From an uncultured bacterium (GTDB taxonomy: Bacteria; Planctomycetota; UBA8108), in NCBI GenBank assembly GCA_913050545.1, contig CAJWZY010000148.1, forward strand, positions 1-6,009: 6,009 bases of DNA. The letters run 5' to 3'. Below the pieces are notes generated by a model that worked only from the letters and a program-made list of their open reading frames with translations, did not search any database and was not told the origin of the DNA. Positions 1-6,009 of the stretch are shown here, piece after piece (within the stretch, counting starts at the first letter, position 1; every line of letters begins with the position of its first letter). Made by a program: the position numbers and the translations under genes.

Positions 1-619
<619 letters not shown>

Positions 620-629
620 CAGGCAGTAT

Positions 630-636
630 CCCTTTT
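630..636 (-). promoter_or_regulatory. Ribosome binding site of spoVG
   Basis: On the minus strand AAAAGGG ends 10 nt before the ATG at 619. It is a moderate Shine-Dalgarno match and supports this start, which also matches the normal SpoVG N-terminus (MEITEIRI). Confidence 0.5.
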
Positions 637-642
637 ATTCAA

Positions 643-671
643 ACTATACAGCCCCCCCCTGACATCGAAAA
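643..671 (-). promoter_or_regulatory. Tentative spoVG promoter with a G8 tract in its spacer
   Basis: On the minus strand TTTTCG (671-666) is followed after 17 nt by TATAGT (648-643), a 5/6 match to the sigma-70 -10 box. The -35 match is poor (3/6). The implied transcript would begin near 636 and have a leader of about 17 nt that just includes the AAAAGGG ribosome site. The spacer contains eight consecutive G (652-659). This is a motif match only. Confidence 0.3.
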
Positions 672-687
672 ACCTACCACCACACGG

Positions 688-710
688 AAAAAAGCACCCA
701 GAACCCGTGC
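688..710 (-). terminator. Weak intrinsic-terminator-like hairpin after ispE
   Basis: About 37 nt past the ispE stop, the minus strand reads GCAC (710-707), a 9-nt loop, GTGC (697-694) and then six T (693-688). One more G-T pair can extend the stem. The position and T-run fit a Rho-independent terminator, but a 4-5 bp stem is weak, so partial read-through into spoVG is likely if it works at all. Confidence 0.3.
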
Positions 711-746
711 CGGAAGATCCTCAGACGAAATGCGGGAGATGCCGGG

Positions 747-1679
747 CTACAGTCCGAATATTTCAGACCAGTCCGACACATTAACTGTAGTCAAAACCCT
801 GGTGCCAATGGGCACCTTACCCTTGATATTGTCCGCAATCGAAGCGGCCTCAACGGCGCTACGGCATAACCCGAAAAAAGTAGAACCACTGCCTGACATC
901 ATAGACCCGCGGAACCCTTCCGCGTCAAGCAGGTCTCTTATTTCAACGAGCTCAGTAAAGAGCTCACAGGCTACCGCCTCAAGGCGATTAAACAGTAACT
1001 CACCATTTAAAAGCCCTTCAACAATAGAGGACGGAGGGATGCTATCTATAGGAGTTTGCAGAGTCAAGTTCATATCACTCATTGTTGCCAACTCATCGAA
1101 AGCCGCGTAGACCTTCCGGGTTGATGCCGCCACCGGTGGACAAACAAGAACATAGTGAAGCTCCCCTCCGCGCGGGGCTCCCTCCAGCGGAGTGACAATC
1201 TCTCCCTTGCCCTGGCACCTTGCTGTCCCACCAGAAAAGAAGAAGGGAACATCCGCCCCCAGCTCTTCACCGATTTTCAACAGGCGGCTGGAATCGACCG
1301 GCAGATCCCATAGCTCCCTGAGCGCGAGGAGCGTTGCGGCCGCATCGCTGGAGCCGCCCCCAAGCCCGGCAGCACATGGAATGGATTTTCGCGGAGAGAT
1401 CCTGACACCAGAGGGGAAGCTTCCCCCCACCTCTTCGCGCAGCCTGATGGCTGCGCGGTAGACGATGTTCTCCTCACCAGCATCCATGCCTTCTTCCTGC
1501 AGCTCAATACCACCCGACCGGACACCGACGAATTCGAGCTCGTCAAAAAGGGAAATCGCCTGGAAGATGCTGTCGATCGGATGGTATCCATCGGATCCCG
1601 GCGCACCTACATCCAGGAAGAGATTCAGCTTGGCCGGGGCGCGCACAAAAACACCCTCTTCATTGCGGGTCACTTCCAT
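747..1679 (-). CDS. ispE: 4-diphosphocytidyl-2-C-methyl-D-erythritol kinase (IspE)
   Basis: This cytoplasmic GHMP-family kinase phosphorylates the 2-hydroxyl of CDP-methylerythritol with ATP, in the MEP route to isopentenyl diphosphate. All three GHMP motifs are visible: PAKLNLFL at 15-22 with the expected active-site K17, the glycine-rich ATP loop IPCAAGLGGGSSDAA at 100-114, and MSGSGST at 261-267. The catalytic Asp is probably D143 in LGADVPFF. At 310 residues it is slightly longer than the E. coli enzyme (about 283). The ATG at 1679 has no clear ribosome site. A GTG at codon 12, preceded by AAGAGGG, would give MRAPAKLNLFL, closer to the usual family N-terminus, so the start is ambiguous by 11 residues. 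It lies 30 nt after panC and is probably the last gene of the psd-pssA-folK-panC-ispE transcript. The identity is not in doubt. Confidence 0.96.
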   Translation of the reverse strand: MEVTRNEEGVFVRAPAKLNLFLDVGAPGSDGYHPIDSIFQAISLFDELEFVGVRSGGIELQEEGMDAGEENIVYRAAIRLREEVGGSFPSGVRISPRKSIPCAAGLGGGSSDAAATLLALRELWDLPVDSSRLLKIGEELGADVPFFFSGGTARCQGKGEIVTPLEGAPRGGELHYVLVCPPVAASTRKVYAAFDELATMSDMNLTLQTPIDSIPPSSIVEGLLNGELLFNRLEAVACELFTELVEIRDLLDAEGFRGSMMSGSGSTFFGLCRSAVEAASIADNIKGKVPIGTRVLTTVNVSDWSEIFGL

Positions 1680-1692
1680 TGCAATCCAAGCC

Positions 1693-1709
1693 GCGGGCCT
1701 GCTGCCCGC
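1693..1709 (-). promoter_or_regulatory. GC-only hairpin between panC and ispE
   Basis: A perfect 6-bp stem, GCGGGC/GCCCGC with a 5-nt loop, begins directly after the panC stop codon and fills 17 of the 30 intergenic bases. No T-run follows, so it is not a standard terminator. It could modulate ispE translation, pause RNA polymerase or stabilise the upstream mRNA end; none of these is shown by the sequence. Confidence 0.45.
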
Positions 1710-2615
1710 TCAGCTCCCTCCCTGTGTTTCAAGATTGACCTCGTTCACTTCACTCACCGGCGAGAACAGGATGTTGTCGATCAACCTCACCTCGCCGAAC
1801 CAGGCTGCAACAGCCAGCAGAACACCTTCTGCTGAAACGCTCACTTCGCCTCCAGGGAACTCTTCAAGCGAAGAAGCCGCAAGTACCTCCACATACTCGA
1901 CCCTGCAGCCCGCTGCCTTTTCCAGCACCCCCGTCATCTGTTCTTTCAGTGCAGCCACCCTTGTCTCCCCGCCTGCAAGCAGCTCCCCGGCTTCCTGCAG
2001 CGCCTCACCGATAGCGACCGCCTCCTTCCTCTCTGCGGTAGAGAGCCGCCTGTTCCTGGAGCTGATCGCAAGCCCATCGTCAGAGCGAACCGTTGGCAGC
2101 AGGCGAAGTTCGACATCGAAGAACAGATCAGCCACCATCCTCGAGATAATCTTTGCCTGCTGAAAATCCTTCAATCCAAAATAGGCCCGCAGGGGCCTCA
2201 CCACATGAAGCAGCTGGGTTACGACTGTACAGACTCCCCTGAAATGCCCTGGACGCCCTGCTCCGCACAAGCTCTCCGTCAGCTTCTCGACGAAAACCCG
2301 GGACTGGAACCCCTCGGGCAGAAACTCTGCCTGCTCACCCAGGAATACGATATCCACCCCTGCCTGCCGACAGGCCTCCAGGTCCGCTTCAAGGTCCGCT
2401 GGATATTCTTCAAGATCCGCGGCTGAATCAAACTGCGATGGATTGAGGTAAATACTCACCAGTACACGGTCACATTCCAGCCGCGCCTGGCGAACCAGCG
2501 AAAGGTGCCCCTCGTGCAGTCCCCCAAGGGTTGGAACAAACCCGAGGCCCAGTGACGCCTTCCTGTAGGCCTCACACCATTGCCCCACCTCGGCTGAATG
2601 CTTCAGGATTTTCAC
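1710..2615 (-). CDS. panC: Pantothenate synthetase (pantoate-beta-alanine ligase)
   Basis: PanC joins pantoate and beta-alanine using ATP through a pantoyl-adenylate intermediate, the last step to pantothenate and so to CoA. It has the class-I-synthetase-like HxGH motif at 34-37 (LHEGHLSLV), YLNPSQF at 56-62, CGAGRPGHFRGV at 117-128, YFGLKDFQQ at 145-153 and RSDDGLAISSRN at 177-188. Residues matching the known active site of the family are present: H34, H37, N58, Q61, K149 and Q153. Mild departures from the consensus are PTLGGLH for PTMGALH, YLNP for FVNP, and FGLKD for FGEKD. Its 301 residues slightly exceed the usual 280-290, with a short polar C-terminal extension. The GTG start at 2615 overlaps the folK stop as GTGA, with AAGGGG 7 nt upstream, implying translational coupling. 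An ATG two bases upstream is out of frame and meets TGA at once. Confidence 0.95.
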   Translation of the reverse strand: MKILKHSAEVGQWCEAYRKASLGLGFVPTLGGLHEGHLSLVRQARLECDRVLVSIYLNPSQFDSAADLEEYPADLEADLEACRQAGVDIVFLGEQAEFLPEGFQSRVFVEKLTESLCGAGRPGHFRGVCTVVTQLLHVVRPLRAYFGLKDFQQAKIISRMVADLFFDVELRLLPTVRSDDGLAISSRNRRLSTAERKEAVAIGEALQEAGELLAGGETRVAALKEQMTGVLEKAAGCRVEYVEVLAASSLEEFPGGEVSVSAEGVLLAVAAWFGEVRLIDNILFSPVSEVNEVNLETQGGS

Positions 2616-3148
2616 ATCCCCCCCCCTTCATCATCGGAAGATGCTGTACCCGTTTCTTTTTTGCGCAGGGCAACCAGCAGCTGCGCTATGGTCTTTCCCT
2701 CGCAAGGGTGAACCACGCCCGGAGCGATTTCACAAAGCGGCTCGAGAACAAAGGAGCGTTCGCACATACGGGGATGGGGCACGAGCAGGTCACCCTCCTC
2801 GATAACCGAATCGCCAAAAAGAAGAATATCCAGGTCAATGGTACGAGGGCCATTCAGAATCTTTCGTACCCGCCCCAGCTTCAACTCGATTTCCTGGAGA
2901 TTCCCGAAGAGCTCACGGCAGGAGAGAGTGGTGCTCAGTTCACCGGCGGCATTGAGGTAATCTCCCTGTGGAGGTCCTCCGACAGGATCAGTTTCGAGCA
3001 GGCCGGAAAGGCCCTTCCACTCAACTCCATCGATCTCAGCAATCATGGAGGCCGCCTTTTCTATGAAGCCGCGACGATCACCGAGATTGGATCCCAGCCC
3101 CAGGAAAACTGGTACCTTGCCACCTGGGGGCAGTTCTTCTTCTGCCAT
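2612..3148 (-). CDS. folK: 6-hydroxymethyl-7,8-dihydropterin pyrophosphokinase
   Basis: FolK transfers pyrophosphate from ATP to 6-hydroxymethyl-dihydropterin, making the substrate for dihydropteroate synthase in folate synthesis. The N-terminal FLGLGSNLGDR (15-25) and the signature GPRTIDLDILLFGD (100-113) are clear; D105 and D107 match the magnesium-binding aspartates of the E. coli enzyme. DYLNAAGEL at 63-71 and VPHPRMCERSFVLEPL at 123-138 are also typical. At 178 residues it has about ten extra N-terminal residues and a short C-terminal tail rich in Ser, Asp and Gly. The start at 3148 is the only reasonable one: the frame is closed upstream by the pssA stop, and there is no other ATG, GTG or TTG before the conserved core. 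The ribosome site AAGGA is only 2 nt from the ATG, so expression may depend on coupling to pssA. The gene ends in GGG GGG GGG ATG TGA, overlapping panC by 4 nt. Confidence 0.95.
   Translation of the reverse strand: MAEEELPPGGKVPVFLGLGSNLGDRRGFIEKAASMIAEIDGVEWKGLSGLLETDPVGGPPQGDYLNAAGELSTTLSCRELFGNLQEIELKLGRVRKILNGPRTIDLDILLFGDSVIEEGDLLVPHPRMCERSFVLEPLCEIAPGVVHPCEGKTIAQLLVALRKKETGTASSDDEGGGM
2618..2626 (-). repeat. G9 homopolymer at the folK-panC junction
   Basis: Nine consecutive G on the coding strand encode three Gly near the folK C-terminus and also serve as part of the panC ribosome site (GAAGGGGGG). A gain of one G would remove the folK stop and put folK and panC in one continuous frame. 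Confidence 0.9.
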
Positions 3149-3154
3149 CTTCCT

Positions 3155-4027
3155 TCAGCCCCGCTGCAGCGCCTCTGGATCTTCCTCGTGTTCAGCGCGC
3201 CTTCGGCGCCCAAAAAAGACCAGGCGGAAAATGAATTTCACCGGCGTCCAGACGAGGTATCCGACAAAAGCAATAGGAAGAAACACCTCGGGAACAACCG
3301 CCAGGAGCACCGCGGCGAAAATGAAGGATACGAAAAATTCCCATGAATGAGCCGCAGCAAATATCCTGGACCCGAGGTGCTCAAACTTCAGCCGGCTCGA
3401 GACCATTGTGAACCCCAGGAAAATCGCCAGGAATGGCAGGATGTAGGTAATGGACCCCGCCAGCTCCTGCATATCTTCCAGCACAGGAGCTGAAAAAAAC
3501 TTGAACTCGCCCTGCCTGGCCTGGAGGACATAAGCCTGGAAAATCACCAGTGAGGCCACACAACCCGCTGCCGCCGGTGAGGGCAGCCCCTTGAAACAGA
3601 GGTGTGCCTCTTCCTCCGGCGAATTCTCGACGTTGAACCTGGCCAGCCTCAGCAATGCGCCGAGAAAATATGCCAGCGCAAGAAACCACACCATGTGCAC
3701 CCAGCGTGGATCACCACCCAGGTTCAGCTGCACAATCATAAAAGCGGGCACCACCCCGAAGGTCACCAGGTCACAAAGCGAATCAAGCTGGGCGCCGAGC
3801 TCGGTTGCGCCCTTCACCATCCTGGCAACCTTACCGTCGAAAGCATCAAACAGCATGCCGAGCAGGATCAGGTAACCCGCTACCATCTGGTGCCTGATAT
3901 TACTTTCGAGGAGCTCAGCGGAGAGCGGCTCAACAATCTTGCTGAGTTCTACCAATGCCGCAAACCCACAGACACCGTTACCGATCGTCAGCAGGTTGGC
4001 GAACAGGCTTCCCGGGCGCAATTCCAT
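3155..4027 (-). CDS. pssA: CDP-diacylglycerol-serine O-phosphatidyltransferase
   Basis: PssA is an integral membrane enzyme that makes phosphatidylserine from CDP-diacylglycerol and serine. The complete CDP-alcohol phosphotransferase motif DxxDGxxARx8GxxxDxxxD is at 61-86 (D61, D64, G65, A68, R69, G78, D82, D86). NLLTIGNGVCGF at 11-22, CDLVTFGVVPA at 85-95, RLARFN at 127-132 and FKGLPSPAAAG at 145-155 point to the serine-specific subfamily. About seven hydrophobic segments can be picked out by eye, and the tail is basic then acidic (FFGRRRR...). I chose the ATG at 4027 (290 residues) because GAGGG sits exactly 8 nt upstream and the protein then starts next to the conserved NLLT region. A longer in-frame form from GTG at 4087 would overlap psd by 56 nt and add 20 polar residues. 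It begins 4 nt after the psd stop, and its product is the substrate of Psd. Confidence 0.94.
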   Translation of the reverse strand: MELRPGSLFANLLTIGNGVCGFAALVELSKIVEPLSAELLESNIRHQMVAGYLILLGMLFDAFDGKVARMVKGATELGAQLDSLCDLVTFGVVPAFMIVQLNLGGDPRWVHMVWFLALAYFLGALLRLARFNVENSPEEEAHLCFKGLPSPAAAGCVASLVIFQAYVLQARQGEFKFFSAPVLEDMQELAGSITYILPFLAIFLGFTMVSSRLKFEHLGSRIFAAAHSWEFFVSFIFAAVLLAVVPEVFLPIAFVGYLVWTPVKFIFRLVFFGRRRRAEHEEDPEALQRG

Positions 4028-4031
4028 CAGA

Positions 4032-4832
4032 TCAACCCTCTGTTTTGCCTTCGTCGGTTCTTTCGAACCGGCCGAGTATCGTGACACCTCCGCACACCTT
4101 GTCTTTCACAGCCACCGCAGGCTGGAACCCAGCCTCCAGCGGAATCATGATCTCCGTGCGCGAACCGTATTTAATCATACCGATCAAACCACCCCTGGTC
4201 ACACGATCCTTCTTCTTCAGGGGGCAGATAATCCTCCTTGCGACAGCTCCCGACACCTGCTTCAACACCAGGGGGACCCCGACTGCCTCGCCCTCACTAA
4301 TCCTCATGCCAATCGAGTTGTTCTCATTGGATAGTGCTGCCGTTTCAGACCGGGCATCTGAAAATCCCCCCTCCTTATGGCTCAGCCATTCGATCTCACC
4401 TGCACAGGGAGCCCGGTTTACATGAACATTGAAAACCGACAGGAAGATACCGATCCTCAGGCACCTGCCTTCGATGTATTCATCTTCATCGACCTCGCCA
4501 ATATCCCAGACAGTGCCATCAGCCGGTGCCACCAGCACACCTGCATCGGCAGTAATCGTCCGCGAAGGATTACGGAAAAACAGCACCATGAATGCCCAGA
4601 AAGGAACAATCAGTGCACTCCCGGCAGCAAACCAGCTGGAGTAAAACCAGCCCAGGAGCAGGCTCGCCGCCAGGGCTGTGCCACACCTCAGCGACCAGGT
4701 CAGGATCTCCCTTTTGCCCCAGGGAGCAAAATAGGCCTGGTCGAAGCTCGCCAGCTCCTCCGGATGAGGACTGGTAGCCTGCTCTGAAGCGGCCGCCTCG
4801 GGGTCAGTAGATGCTGCTGAAGGTTGTTCCAT
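4032..4832 (-). CDS. psd: Phosphatidylserine decarboxylase proenzyme
   Basis: Psd converts phosphatidylserine to phosphatidylethanolamine at the inner membrane, using a pyruvoyl group made by self-cleavage. The cleavage site is probably G223-S224 in KYGSRTEIMIP, giving a beta chain of about 223 residues and an alpha chain of about 43. This GSR form resembles the shorter Psd type, not the LGST form of E. coli. Other marks are VAPADGTVWDIGEV at 101-114 (D105) and FLSVFNVHVNRAP at 130-142 (H137); D105, H137 and S224 fit the Asp-His-Ser triad proposed for self-cleavage. Two hydrophobic segments lie at about 48-63 and 68-87. The first 30 residues are polar, rich in Ala, Ser and Glu, and look disordered. 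The ATG at 4832 has no obvious ribosome site, and no other ATG, GTG or TTG lies between the upstream in-frame stop at 4935-4937 and the conserved domain. It heads the minus-strand cluster. Confidence 0.94.
   Translation of the reverse strand: MEQPSAASTDPEAAASEQATSPHPEELASFDQAYFAPWGKREILTWSLRCGTALAASLLLGWFYSSWFAAGSALIVPFWAFMVLFFRNPSRTITADAGVLVAPADGTVWDIGEVDEDEYIEGRCLRIGIFLSVFNVHVNRAPCAGEIEWLSHKEGGFSDARSETAALSNENNSIGMRISEGEAVGVPLVLKQVSGAVARRIICPLKKKDRVTRGGLIGMIKYGSRTEIMIPLEAGFQPAVAVKDKVCGGVTILGRFERTDEGKTEG
4036..4040 (-). promoter_or_regulatory. Ribosome binding site that fixes the pssA start
   Basis: GAGGG lies inside the last codons of psd, 8 nt before the ATG at 4027. No comparable site precedes the alternative GTG at 4087, so this decides the shorter pssA start. 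Confidence 0.7.
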
Positions 4833-4948
4833 TAAAGGACTTGCGCTCTTGAAATGACTGGATTGAGTCGACAGGAAAGCCTGCTGAAAACCCTCCCAGG
4901 GTATTCCTGGCTCTCTCTTTCCTACAGAAAATTTTCATCCTGCAGAAT

Positions 4949-4962
4949 TTTGCCGCGGCAAA
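4949..4962. promoter_or_regulatory. Perfect 14-bp palindrome, candidate operator
   Basis: TTTGCCGCGGCAAA is an exact inverted repeat without a spacer. It lies 117 bp upstream of the psd start and about 140 bp upstream of the eno -35 box. Its symmetry and position fit a binding site for a dimeric regulator, most simply acting on psd. The factor is unknown. Confidence 0.45.
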
Positions 4963-4980
4963 GAACCCAAAACAGGCGAT

Positions 4981-5003
4981 GCAACTTAAGTTCAAATAGT
5001 TGC
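4981..5003. repeat. Nested inverted repeats in the psd-eno spacer
   Basis: AACTTAAGTT (4983-4992) is a perfect 10-bp palindrome. GCAACT (4981-4986) also pairs with AGTTGC (4998-5003) across an 11-nt loop. The two pairings share bases and exclude each other. It could be an operator half-site arrangement or an mRNA leader structure for psd; neither is established. Confidence 0.35.
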
Positions 5004-5100
5004 TGACCTTACAACCAAATTATTGTCGCTATCGACCGTCTCATCCAGGCCAGGAGCCAACCTCTCGCTCCCCATGGAGATACAAACCCCTCAAACAGGG

Positions 5101-5129
5101 TTGACAGGCTCCACCAGCTTAGTTACAAG
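5101..5129 (+). promoter_or_regulatory. Probable sigma-70-type promoter of eno
   Basis: A perfect -35 box TTGACA (5101-5106) is followed after a 17-nt spacer by TACAAG (5124-5129), a 4/6 match to TATAAT. Transcription would begin near 5136, giving a leader of about 35 nt before the ATG at 5171. The consensus -35 and ideal spacing make this the best promoter in the window. Confidence 0.6.
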
Positions 5130-5170
5130 CCGTTGCAAACAAAGGACATCGGCCAAGTAGCATAGACACA

Positions 5171-6009
5171 ATGGAATCACAAAGCAATACCAGAATAGAG
5201 CATGTACAGGGGCGTCAGGTTTTTGACTCCAGGGGAAATCCCACGGTAGAGGTGGATGTCGCACTCAGCGATGGATCAACCGGAAGAGCTGCCGTTCCCT
5301 CCGGAGCATCCACAGGCGAACACGAAGCCCTTGAACTCCGCGATGGCGGATCAGAGTATATGGGCAAAGGCGTTCTCCAGGCCGTAGCCAATATCAACGG
5401 GGAAATACGGCAGGCTCTTGCCGGCAAAGATGCGGCAGAACAACGTTCGGTCGATGATCTCATGCTCGAGCTCGACGGAACCGAAGGCAAAAAACGCCTC
5501 GGGGCCAATGCCATTCTCGGCGTTTCAATGGCGGTGGCGCGAGCAGCGGCGGCTTCCGCAGGCCTTCCGCTTTACGTACACCTTGGCAGCGAAGCCTCCA
5601 GCAGGCTCCCCTGCCCGATGATGAATATCATCAACGGGGGTGAGCATGCGGACAATAACGTCGACGTCCAGGAATTCATGATCCTGCCTTCGGGGGCAGA
5701 AAGCTTTACCCATGCAATGAGGATGGGCTCGGAGATCTATCATCATCTCAAGAAGGTCCTCTCATCGAGAAGCCTCAGCACCGCGGTTGGAGATGAAGGC
5801 GGCTTCGCTCCCAACCTCGGATCAAATGAAGAAGCTGTGACGATCATCCTCGAGGCTGTCGAGCTCGCCGGATACAAACCTGGCGATGATGTACAGATCT
5901 CACTGGATGTCGCAGCCTCGGAATTCTTCAACAAGGAGACCGGGCAATACGAACTTACCGGTGAAGGACGAAACCTCGATGCAGATGAGATCATCGATTT
6001 CTACGCCCA
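5171..6009 (+). CDS. eno: Enolase (3' end outside window)
   Basis: Enolase interconverts 2-phosphoglycerate and phosphoenolpyruvate in glycolysis. About 279 codons of a protein normally near 430 residues are present, and the frame is open to the right edge. Visible marks are VFDSRGNPTVEVDV at 17-30, the mobile active-site loop PSGASTG at 43-49, KKRLGANAILGVSMA, PMMNIINGGEHADNN at 149-163 with H159, VGDEGGFAPNL with catalytic E209, and SLDVAASEF with magnesium-ligand D246. The ATG at 5171 puts 16 residues before VFDSRGNP, as expected for bacterial enolases. No clear Shine-Dalgarno sequence precedes it. It is transcribed away from psd, from its own promoter, and has no functional tie to the lipid genes beyond adjacency. 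Confidence 0.97.
   Translation, partial: MESQSNTRIEHVQGRQVFDSRGNPTVEVDVALSDGSTGRAAVPSGASTGEHEALELRDGGSEYMGKGVLQAVANINGEIRQALAGKDAAEQRSVDDLMLELDGTEGKKRLGANAILGVSMAVARAAAASAGLPLYVHLGSEASSRLPCPMMNIINGGEHADNNVDVQEFMILPSGAESFTHAMRMGSEIYHHLKKVLSSRSLSTAVGDEGGFAPNLGSNEEAVTIILEAVELAGYKPGDDVQISLDVAASEFFNKETGQYELTGEGRNLDADEIIDFYA

Larger units (their letters stand above)
4833..5170. promoter_or_regulatory. Divergent psd-eno intergenic region
   Basis: These 338 bp separate the divergently transcribed psd and eno genes and must hold both 5' control regions. The eno promoter is visible at 5101-5129. I found no convincing promoter for psd; the best AT-rich candidate on the minus strand is AATAAT at 5025-5020, without a good -35. 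The region also holds the perfect palindrome at 4949-4962, an inverted repeat at 4981-5003, and a 5-bp-stem hairpin at 4896-4910 in the probable psd leader. No protein-coding ORF here looks real. Confidence 0.7.

Noticed and set aside
1693..1709. panC-ispE hairpin as an intrinsic terminator
   Set aside because: No T-run follows the stem and the next gene starts within 13 nt.
1465..2163. Plus-strand ORF (232 codons) opposite ispE and panC
   Set aside because: The translation is Ser/Thr/Ala/Pro-rich low complexity, typical of a reverse-frame shadow, and crosses two real genes.
2531..3346. Long plus-strand ORF (271 codons) opposite panC, folK and pssA
   Set aside because: It is antisense to three clearly identified genes, shows no recognisable domain, and its openness follows from the codon use of the minus-strand genes.
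4032..4087. Genuine 56-nt coding overlap of psd and pssA
   Set aside because: The overlap exists only with the GTG start at 4087; the ATG at 4027, with a well-placed GAGGG, removes it.
4804..4995. Small minus-strand ORF overlapping the psd start (63 codons)
   Set aside because: It begins with a rare TTG, lacks a ribosome site and has no conserved feature; it overlaps psd in another frame.
5215..5994. Minus-strand ORFs opposite eno
   Set aside because: They are antisense to a well-conserved enolase and have no recognisable features.

Overview
The window looks like bacterial core-genome DNA carrying a dense housekeeping cluster. Six genes on the minus strand run in the order psd, pssA, folK, panC, ispE, spoVG, and eno (enolase) is transcribed divergently on the plus strand. 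I see no mobile element, tRNA, rRNA or CRISPR array. The best lineage clue is the SpoVG-family protein. It carries a cysteine-rich, zinc-ribbon-like insertion inside the SpoVG fold and a long acidic tail. From memory, SpoVG proteins with such an insertion occur in Planctomycetota, so a planctomycete or a relative is my best guess. This is inference from family recall, not from a search.

Layout from right to left: eno starts at 5171 and runs off the right edge. A 338-bp divergent intergenic region (4833-5170) holds a good sigma-70-like promoter for eno, a perfect 14-bp palindrome and a second, smaller inverted repeat. psd (4032-4832) and pssA (start re-assigned to 4027) are 4 nt apart. pssA and folK are separated by 6 nt, folK and panC overlap by 4 nt at a G9 tract, and panC and ispE are 30 nt apart with a GC-only hairpin between them. 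ispE is followed by a 127-bp gap with a weak terminator-like hairpin and a tentative promoter containing a G8 tract. spoVG then starts at 619 and runs off the left edge inside a Glu/Asp repeat.

Functionally, PssA makes phosphatidylserine from CDP-diacylglycerol and Psd decarboxylates it to phosphatidylethanolamine. FolK serves folate synthesis, PanC makes pantothenate (the CoA precursor), and IspE serves the MEP isoprenoid pathway. The tight spacing from psd through ispE suggests one transcript devoted to membrane lipid and cofactor precursors. SpoVG, a small nucleic-acid-binding regulator in other bacteria, probably has its own promoter, possibly with read-through from ispE.

Most enzyme genes are ordinary. 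The features that merit attention are the SpoVG variant, the two homopolymeric G tracts at positions where a length change would have a defined effect, and the palindrome between psd and eno.
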